This document shows positions 14,431 to 19,883 of a stretch of 19,883 nucleotides of DNA, piece after piece. Location of the stretch: NCBI GenBank assembly GCA_015487255.1, contig WFQA01000188.1:1-19883 (forward strand), read 5' to 3'. Each line of letters starts with the position of its first letter. Positions within the stretch are counted from its first letter, which is position 1. Position numbers and translations under genes: made by a program. The notes beneath the pieces were generated by a model. It was not told the DNA's origin. It saw only the letters and a list, made by a program, of their open reading frames with translations, and searched no databases. Source of the stretch: Paracoccaceae bacterium (GTDB taxonomy: Bacteria; Pseudomonadota; Alphaproteobacteria; Rhodobacterales; Rhodobacteraceae).

Positions 14431-15105
14431 ATGAAATCCGCCGTCATCGTCTTTCCCGGTTCAAATTGTGATCGCGACCTCGCGGTCGGGCTGGAGCGCG
14501 CCTCTGGCCGTGCCGCTGAAATGGTTTGGCATAAAGATGCCGCGCTGCCCGAGGGGCTGGATGTGGTCGCCATCCCCGGCGGTTTTTCCTTTGGCGATTA
14601 CCTGCGCTGCGGGGCAATTGCGGCGCGCATGCCGATCATGCGGGCGGTGGTGGAATTTGCCCGGAAAGGCGGCCATGTCATCGGGGTATGCAACGGCTTT
14701 CAGGTGCTGATCGAATCCGGCCTGCTGCCCGGCGCGCTGATGCGCAATGCAGGGCTGAAATTTCTGTGCAAGAATGTGGAGCTGATCGCCGCCACCAGTA
14801 ACAGCCCCTTCACCAGCAGCCTTGAAGTGGGTCAGCGCCTGACCATCCCCATCGCCCATCACGATGGCAACTATATCGCCGACAGTGAATTGTTGCTCAA
14901 GCTGCAGGCCGAGGACCGAATCGCCTTTCGCTATGCGGATAACCCCAATGGATCAGTGGACAACATAGCAGGCATCCTTTCCCAAAACCGCCGGGTGCTG
15001 GGCATGATGCCCCACCCCGAGCGCCTCAACGACCCCGCCCTTGGCGGCAATGACGGCGCCAAGATTTTTGAAAGCCTGACCCACAGCCTGATGGCCAGCG
15101 CCTGA
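14431..15105 (+). CDS. purQ: Phosphoribosylformylglycinamidine synthase, glutaminase subunit PurQ
   Basis: PurQ hydrolyses glutamine and passes ammonia to PurL to convert FGAR to FGAM. The 224-residue product begins MKSAVIVFPGSNCDRDL. It carries the class I glutamine amidotransferase triad: the nucleophile C87 in VIGVCNGFQVL, and H195 with E197 in MMPHPER. The oxyanion-loop sequence IPGGFSFGDYLRCGAIAA is intact. Length and motifs are normal for the alphaproteobacterial three-subunit enzyme. AGGTG upstream serves as ribosome site. The gene is followed by a GC hairpin and a repeat cassette, then the convergent msrP gene. Confidence 0.98.
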   Translation: MKSAVIVFPGSNCDRDLAVGLERASGRAAEMVWHKDAALPEGLDVVAIPGGFSFGDYLRCGAIAARMPIMRAVVEFARKGGHVIGVCNGFQVLIESGLLPGALMRNAGLKFLCKNVELIAATSNSPFTSSLEVGQRLTIPIAHHDGNYIADSELLLKLQAEDRIAFRYADNPNGSVDNIAGILSQNRRVLGMMPHPERLNDPALGGNDGAKIFESLTHSLMASA

Positions 15106-15148
15106 CCGGCGCCATTCTTTGCCAAATACTCCGGGGGTGAGCGCAGCG

Positions 15149-15165
15149 AGGGGGCCGTGCCCCCT
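15149..15165 (+). terminator. GC hairpin after purQ
   Basis: AGGGGGC (15149-15155) pairs perfectly with GCCCCCT (15159-15165) around a 3-base loop, 43 bp after the purQ stop. There is no T-run. It is preceded by CCGGGGGTGAGCGCAGCGAG, a sequence type frequent downstream of genes in Rhodobacterales. Confidence 0.45.
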
Positions 15166-15362
15166 GCCGAGCGAAGCGAGGCCATCGCCGCCGGCCAGCC
15201 ATTTTTGCGGTTTACCGGAAAAATGCCGCCGACAGGCGGAAAGCAGTGCCTGTCACAAACACCACGCCTAAAATGAAAGCAGGCTCTCCCGCCCGTCGGA
15301 CGCCGTGTTGCTGCGCAACAAGTCGCCTCCCGTTGGGCTTGGCCTCGCCTGCGGCTCGGCGG
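15165..15362. repeat. Inverted-repeat intergenic cassette, copy B
   Basis: The left end TGCCGAGCGAAGCGAGGCCA (15165-15184) returns inverted at about 15339-15362 (TTGGCCTCGCC...GGCTCGGCGG). A hairpin, TGTTGC-TGC-GCAACA (15306-15320), precedes the right end as in copy A. The interior has two further hairpins: ATTTTTGCGG/CCGGAAAAAT with one mismatch (15201-15224) and CCGCC/GGCGG (15226-15239). It fills most of the gap between convergent purQ and msrP. Confidence 0.65.
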
Positions 15363-15383
15363 TCTTCCGTTGCAGGCCTTGCG

Positions 15384-16343
15384 TTACATCCAGGTTGAAC
15401 GATTGCCTTCCATCCCCGCATACATGCCCGCCACCTGCGCACCATAGCCGTTAAACAACTGAGTTGGCACCCGGTCATCCTGCCCCAGTGGTTTTTCTGT
15501 TGCTTGTGACCAGCGCGGGTGGTCCACCTCTGGGTTCACATTGGCCCAAAACCCGTATTCGCGCGCGTTCAACTCCTCCCAAAACCCCTTTGGCCGCCGT
15601 GAGGAAAAAGTGATTCTCGAGATCGACTTGATTGACTTGAACCCGTATTTCCATGGCAGGTGCAACCGCAATGGCGCGCCAAACTGCTTGTGCAACACCT
15701 TGCCATAGGCCCCGACAACGATCATCGCCAGATCATTGCGCGCCTCGTTCATCGTGATCCCCTCAGTATAGGGCCAGGGATACCAACTAGCCTTTTGCTC
15801 CGGCGCGACCTCGGTATCAAAAAAGGTTTCAAAACGCACGAACCGCGCCCGCGAGAGCGGGGCCGCCATATCCACCAGCGCCCTTAGCGGAAACCCGACC
15901 CAAGGCACAACCATCGACCATGCCTCCACACAACGGTGCCGGTAGACCCGCTCCTGCATCGGCATGCGTCGCATCAGATCATCGATATCAATCTGGATTT
16001 CCCGCTCCACATCCCCGTCAATGGTCAGGGTCCAGGGGTCTGAAACCAGTGCCTGCGCCTCGCGGCTGATACTTTTGGAGGAGCCGAATTCATAAAAGTT
16101 GTTATAGGTGCTGTTGATCCGCTCCGGTGTGATCGGGCTGGTCGCATGGGGAAAGCCGCCGGCCCGCGGCACTGCCGGCGAAAACCGCGATTCCGCCGGC
16201 AGGGCCCCTGCCTTGCCGGCAATCAGCCCGGCCCCCACACCGGCCGCCGCCCCCGCCATCAACTGTCGGCGGTTCAAAAACAGCGCCTCGTCGGTTGCCC
16301 TGTTTTCCTTGATCACCCAGTTCGCCTGCCGATGGAAATGCAT
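15384..16343 (-). CDS. msrP: Protein-methionine-sulfoxide reductase, molybdopterin catalytic subunit
   Basis: MsrP (YedY) repairs oxidised methionines in periplasmic proteins using a molybdenum cofactor. The 319-residue precursor has a twin-arginine signal, NRRQLMAG at 24-31 followed by a hydrophobic Ala/Gly stretch, so it is exported folded. The Mo ligand is C138 in YRHRCVEAWSMVVPWVGFPL. Other family marks are FYEFGSSK, WTLTIDGDVE and YTEGITMNEARNDL, and the C-terminal WKYGFKSIKSI. AGGAGC lies before the ATG at 16343. The usual membrane heme partner MsrQ (YedZ), normally encoded beside it, is absent downstream, where there is only a repeat cassette and purQ. It is divergent from dctB. Confidence 0.95.
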   Translation of the reverse strand: MHFHRQANWVIKENRATDEALFLNRRQLMAGAAAGVGAGLIAGKAGALPAESRFSPAVPRAGGFPHATSPITPERINSTYNNFYEFGSSKSISREAQALVSDPWTLTIDGDVEREIQIDIDDLMRRMPMQERVYRHRCVEAWSMVVPWVGFPLRALVDMAAPLSRARFVRFETFFDTEVAPEQKASWYPWPYTEGITMNEARNDLAMIVVGAYGKVLHKQFGAPLRLHLPWKYGFKSIKSISRITFSSRRPKGFWEELNAREYGFWANVNPEVDHPRWSQATEKPLGQDDRVPTQLFNGYGAQVAGMYAGMEGNRSTWM

Positions 16344-16462
16344 GTTTTGCTCCTCATAGAGATTTTCAATTCACTCGTTGCTGTTGTAAATAAGCGGAAA
16401 GCCGCTCTCATACCAATCAAACATACTTGAGCATTGCGTGATCCCCCCTTAGGTATTTCTGC

Positions 16463-18211
16463 ATGACTGCCGCAACCCCGGAAATACAAGCGCGCCGCCC
16501 AGTGCGCTACCTGCCTTTTATATTTGTGGCATCGTTTTTGGTGGCGCTCTTGCTGCTTTGGGGGTCTTACGGGTATTTCACCCAGCGGTTTACCGAAAAC
16601 CTGCGCACGCAGGCGCAAACCCGGGCCTCGCTTTATGCCGGCAATATCAAAAGCACCCTGCAAAAACACTCGGTGGTGCCGTTTTTGCTGGCGCAGGATG
16701 TTACCCTTTCCTCTGCCCTGCAAAGTGACGATTACTCCTCCACCTCGCAACGTCTGATCGAAATTTCCGAAGAAATCGGTGCGGCTTCAGTATTTTTGCT
16801 TGATATCACCGGGCGGGTAGTGGCCACGTCCGATCGCCGCCAGATCGGCAAATTCTTTCGTAACGAGCCATATTTCATCAACGCCCTGCGCAACCCCGGC
16901 ACAGTTTTTTCCACCACATCAACCGAGCAGAACACCTACCGCTTTTTCTTTTCGCAAAAGCTCAGATCCGGGCCAAAATCCATTGGTGCCGTGGTGGTCG
17001 AGGTAGACCTGCGCAGCCAGGAGGCGCTCTGGCGCCAGCTTGGTCTGTTGGTGGCGCTGGTAAATTCCCAGGGTGAGGTGCAGCTTTCATCGGTGCGGCA
17101 ATGGCGGCGCGCGCAGCTGCAAGACCTGCTGGACACCTCCAGCACCTCCTCCACCTCGCGCCGGGTGCTGGATGCGCTGCAACAAACCCCGTTGAACGAT
17201 TTTGTGTTCATTAATGGCGAGCGGCTGTTCGCGGCGGAAAACCCGGTTAATTTTCGTGGCTGGAAGATCAATTATTTTGCCTCCACCCAGAATGTCGCGG
17301 CGCGGGTGAATGCGATATTGGCGCTGCAAATTATGGTGATGGCGATCATTGCCGCCCTGCTCTTCTTTTACCTCTCGCGCCGCCGCGCGCGGGAATCCGA
17401 CCGCCTCTCCGCCGAAAGTGCCGAGTTGCGCGCCCTCAACACCCGGCTTTCCGCCGAGGTCGAGCAACGCCAGCGCGCCGAACGCAATCTGCAATCGGCC
17501 GAGCAAAACCTCGAACAGGCCTCCAAGCTGGCCGCGCTTGGCCAGATGTCGGCCGCCGTCAGCCATGAGTTGAACCAGCCGCTGGCCGCCATGCGCACCT
17601 ATCTGGCCGGGGCACGGCTTTTGGTCAGCCGCGACCGGCTCAACGAGGCCAAAACCAGCTTTCAGCGCATTGATGACCTGATCGCCCGCATGGGGGTGAT
17701 CACCAATCAGCTCAAATCCTACGCCCGCAAATCCAATGACAGCGCCAGCCGGATCGACTTGTGCGATTGTGTGAACTCGGCGATGGCGATGATGGCCCCG
17801 CAGCTTGGCAAACAAACCGTGCGCATCGTGCAAAACCTGCCCGATACGCCGGTGCAGACCATCGGGGATGCGGTGCGGGTCGAGCAGATCATCATCAACC
17901 TGCTGCGCAACGCCATGGACGCGCTGAAAGACATCCCCGAACCGCGCATCGAGATCACGGTTTCGGCCAACGGGCAGGCGCGGATCACCGTGCAGGATAA
18001 CGGCCCGGGCTTTGATGACCCCGAGGCGCTGTTTGAGCCGTTTTACACCACCAAGGCCCCCGGTGAGGGGGTGGGGCTGGGCCTGGCGATCTCAGCCGGC
18101 ATCGCCTCGGAAATGGGCGGGCGGCTGATGGCCCAAAACGCCACCCCGCTTGGTGCGATTTTCACCCTTGAACTCCCTTTGAGCCACCCCAAAAAAGAGG
18201 CAGCAGAATAA
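16463..18211 (+). CDS. dctB: C4-dicarboxylate-type sensor histidine kinase DctB
   Basis: DctB senses extracellular C4-dicarboxylates and phosphorylates DctD. The 582-residue product has a first membrane helix at about 16-37, a periplasmic region of about 245 residues with a Cache-like pattern (LLDITGRVVATSDRRQIGKFFRNEPYF), a second helix at about 285-308 and a coiled-coil linker. The HisKA box is AAVSHELNQPLAAMRTY (H368), followed by an ATPase domain with N-box NLLRNAMDAL, G1 DNGPGFDD and G2 GEGVGLGLAIS. These motifs and the order of domains are typical of DctB; the actual ligand is inferred. The stop shares one base with the dctD start (TAATG). TTGAGC-17-TAGGTA (16427-16455) could be a promoter giving an almost leaderless message. 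No dicarboxylate transporter genes are in the window. Confidence 0.88.
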   Translation: MTAATPEIQARRPVRYLPFIFVASFLVALLLLWGSYGYFTQRFTENLRTQAQTRASLYAGNIKSTLQKHSVVPFLLAQDVTLSSALQSDDYSSTSQRLIEISEEIGAASVFLLDITGRVVATSDRRQIGKFFRNEPYFINALRNPGTVFSTTSTEQNTYRFFFSQKLRSGPKSIGAVVVEVDLRSQEALWRQLGLLVALVNSQGEVQLSSVRQWRRAQLQDLLDTSSTSSTSRRVLDALQQTPLNDFVFINGERLFAAENPVNFRGWKINYFASTQNVAARVNAILALQIMVMAIIAALLFFYLSRRRARESDRLSAESAELRALNTRLSAEVEQRQRAERNLQSAEQNLEQASKLAALGQMSAAVSHELNQPLAAMRTYLAGARLLVSRDRLNEAKTSFQRIDDLIARMGVITNQLKSYARKSNDSASRIDLCDCVNSAMAMMAPQLGKQTVRIVQNLPDTPVQTIGDAVRVEQIIINLLRNAMDALKDIPEPRIEITVSANGQARITVQDNGPGFDDPEALFEPFYTTKAPGEGVGLGLAISAGIASEMGGRLMAQNATPLGAIFTLELPLSHPKKEAAE

Positions 18212-19560
18212 TGTCAGACGAGTATAAAATCGCCATTATCGACGATGAAGCCCATATGCGGGATTCGATCTCGCAATGGCTGGAACTGAGCGGCTTCAAA
18301 ACCCTCAGCTTTGAAAATGCCGAAGCCGCGCTGGCTGAAATCGGCAGCAAATTCAAGGGCGTGGTGGTGTCGGATATCCGCATGCCCGGCATGGGCGGCA
18401 TGGAGATGCTCAAGCGGCTGCACAGCGCGGACCCCAACCTGCCGGTGATCCTGATCACCGGGCATGGCGATGTGCAAATGGCGGTCGAGGCGATGCAGAT
18501 CGGCGCTTATGATTTCATGGAAAAACCCTTTGACCCCGAGCGCCTCGCTGACCTGGCCAAACGCGCCATCGCCGCGCGCAAGCTCACCATGGAAAACCGC
18601 GCCCTGCGCCGCGAGCTTTCCGATGGCACGGTGTTGTTGCGCAAGCTGATGGGCACCTCGCCGAGCATCGAAAAACTGCGCGAGGATATTCTTGATATCG
18701 CCTTTGCCGACAGCCATGTGATGATCTGCGGCGAAACCGGCACCGGCAAAAGCCTGATCGCCCATGCCATCCATGCCTGCGGCCCGCGCCAGGGCAAGGA
18801 TTTCATCACCCTGAACTGCACCGCGCTTGATGAGGAAACCCTGTCAAAACACCTGTTTGGCCCGTCGGATTCCGCCGATATCCGCCCGGTGGCGGAAATG
18901 GGCGAGCCATGCACGCTGTGCCTGGAGGATGTGGGCGAGCTTTCCAGTGATCTGCAAGCCAGACTGTTGAGCTTCATCGAAGCGCTTGACGGAGGGAATG
19001 ACGGGGGGGATGACGCCACCCGCGTGCGGATCATCTCGGTCTCCTCGCTGGACGAAGGCAGCAAGCCGCTGAAAGAGAGGCTCCGCCCCGAGCTTTATTT
19101 CCGGCTGGCGGGGATGGAGATCATGGTGCCGACCCTGCGCGAGCGCGGCGAGGATACATTGGTGCTGTTTTCCCGCTTCACCCAGCTTTTTGCCGAAGAA
19201 TACGGCATCGAGCCGCCCGAGATCTCGGCCACCGATGCCGCCAACCTGCTCAAGGCGCAGTGGCCGGGCAATATCCGACAGCTGCAAAACCTCGCCGAGC
19301 GGGTGGTGATGCAAAGCCAGCACGGGGCTGAGGAGGTCAGCAAGCTGCTGGCCTCGGCCGCCGATGAGCCAGCCGATGAAGCCCCGGGCGAAAAGCCGCT
19401 GAAAGAGCATGTGGAGGCCTTTGAACGCATGTTGATCGACAATGCCCTGCGCCGCCATTCCGGCTCGGTCGCCAAGGTGATGGAGGAGCTGGTGCTGCCC
19501 CGCCGCACGCTGAACGAAAAAATGGCCAAATACGGGCTGAGCCGCTCGGACTATCTCTGA
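18211..19560 (+). CDS. dctD: DctD-like NtrC-family response regulator lacking GAFTGA
   Basis: This is the partner regulator of DctB. The 449-residue protein has a receiver domain (D55 in VVVSDIRMPG, K105 in FMEKPFDP), an AAA+ domain with Walker A GETGTGKS at 174-181, and a Fis-type helix-turn-helix at the C-terminus (SGSVAKVMEELVLPRRTLNEKMAKYGLSRSDY). Two features are abnormal. The sigma-54 contact loop GAFTGA is missing: after LFG the sequence runs PSDSADIRPVAEMGEPC, about six residues shorter than in NtrC. The Walker B region reads LCLEDVGEL in place of LFLDEIG. The arginine-finger region RPELYFRL is kept. It is therefore unlikely to open sigma-54 promoters in the standard way; Rhodobacter capsulatus NtrC, which also lacks GAFTGA, works with sigma-70 polymerase. 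Confidence 0.88.
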   Translation: MSDEYKIAIIDDEAHMRDSISQWLELSGFKTLSFENAEAALAEIGSKFKGVVVSDIRMPGMGGMEMLKRLHSADPNLPVILITGHGDVQMAVEAMQIGAYDFMEKPFDPERLADLAKRAIAARKLTMENRALRRELSDGTVLLRKLMGTSPSIEKLREDILDIAFADSHVMICGETGTGKSLIAHAIHACGPRQGKDFITLNCTALDEETLSKHLFGPSDSADIRPVAEMGEPCTLCLEDVGELSSDLQARLLSFIEALDGGNDGGDDATRVRIISVSSLDEGSKPLKERLRPELYFRLAGMEIMVPTLRERGEDTLVLFSRFTQLFAEEYGIEPPEISATDAANLLKAQWPGNIRQLQNLAERVVMQSQHGAEEVSKLLASAADEPADEAPGEKPLKEHVEAFERMLIDNALRRHSGSVAKVMEELVLPRRTLNEKMAKYGLSRSDYL

Positions 19561-19883
19561 CCTGACCCTTTGAGCGCTGCGGCCAACTCCCCATAGCCGG
19601 TAAAGCGGCGCTCAAACGCCAGCCCAAGCCGCGCGGCGGCCGTTTTTGCCGCTTGTGTCAGCCCATCATCATCGGTTTGCGCCAGATAGACCAGCTTTTC
19701 ATAATTGCCAAAATACATGTCGCGCAATTCGGGGTGTTTATCCAGCCCCATGGGCTTGATCACAAATGCCTCGAATTGCCGGGCCAGAAAATCGGTGAGA
19801 TAAAAGCTGGTCACCTCGCCGCGCGCAGCAAAGGCCGCATTACCCTCGAAAAACGAATAGCAATGTGGGCCGGAAATCATCTC
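19551..19883 (-). CDS. DUF1638 family protein, C-terminal part (partial)
   Basis: About 110 residues are visible, running off the right edge. The stretch GPHCYSFFEGNAAFAARGEVTSFYLTDFLARQFEAF, then DKHPELRDMYFGNYEKLVYLAQTDD and FERRFTGYGELAAAL, is recognised as the C-terminal half of DUF1638 proteins, common in Rhodobacterales and linked in some genomes to corrinoid methyltransferase genes. The conserved Cys and His in GPHCYSFF could be metal or substrate ligands. The Met near 19880 is internal and not a true start. The TAG stop overlaps the dctD 3' end by 10 bp, so the two genes converge with no space for a separate terminator. Confidence 0.8.
   Translation of the reverse strand, partial: EMISGPHCYSFFEGNAAFAARGEVTSFYLTDFLARQFEAFVIKPMGLDKHPELRDMYFGNYEKLVYLAQTDDDGLTQAAKTAAARLGLAFERRFTGYGELAAALKGSGQR

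Noticed and set aside
16393..16406. Short AGCGG/CCGCT hairpin between msrP and dctB
   Set aside because: Only five base pairs and no context; likely chance in GC-rich DNA.
16427..16455. Sigma-70-like TTGAGC-17-TAGGTA before dctB as a firm promoter
   Set aside because: The -10 is weak and would leave almost no leader; kept only as a remark under dctB.
17087..17833. 248-codon open frame opposite dctB
   Set aside because: Antisense shadow of a well-supported kinase gene; low-complexity His/Gly/Arg composition and no motif.

Overview
The window reads as chromosomal DNA of an alphaproteobacterium, most likely of the order Rhodobacterales. The pointers are the murA-DUF2948 pair, the DUF1476 (ATP synthase zeta) gene next to purC-purS-purQ, the style of purB and DUF1638, and GC-rich intergenic repeats built on the core GAGCGAAGCGAGG. 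This placement rests on recognised protein families and gene order; no database search was run.

Layout. (1) Positions 1-6,400: the last codons of an IS5-type transposase, then a six-gene block on the minus strand. In transcription order it holds an OmpR-type response regulator, a sensor histidine kinase, oxidase subunit II (CuA), oxidase subunit I, a membrane-anchored cupredoxin with a Met-rich repeat, and heme O synthase (ctaB). The first four genes overlap end to end. (2) 6,485-7,136: the C-terminal remnant of a large serine recombinase running into a tRNA-Thr(GGU) gene on the opposite strand. With the IS end at the left edge, this suggests that the oxidase block is inserted accessory DNA. 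(3) 7,276-9,189: a small basic protein, murA and a DUF2948 gene, all overlapping. (4) 9,190-9,662: a non-coding stretch with an inverted-repeat cassette and a structured segment before purB. (5) 9,663-12,384: purB, convergent with a two-domain universal stress protein and a 61-residue membrane protein; each of the last two has an FNR-type box at nearly the same distance upstream. (6) 12,463-15,105: the ATP synthase zeta-subunit gene, divergent from purC-purS-DUF3592-purQ. (7) 15,106-15,383: a second inverted-repeat cassette. (8) 15,384-19,883: msrP (periplasmic methionine sulfoxide reductase), divergent from dctB-dctD, whose DctD-like regulator lacks the GAFTGA loop; then the end of a DUF1638 gene.

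How the genes work together. The most distinctive unit is a self-contained respiratory module: a two-component system translationally coupled to a two-subunit heme-copper oxidase. The residue spacing of subunit I fits the B (ba3-like) family, and a His sits where the ba3 K-path has Thr. The module also carries a candidate copper-handling cupredoxin and a heme O synthase. A direct repeat in front of the regulator gene (TTGTAAC twice, 10 bp apart) looks like its own binding site. The remaining region is mostly purine biosynthesis and housekeeping, with a probable low-oxygen stress branch (FNR boxes) and a dicarboxylate-sensing two-component pair.
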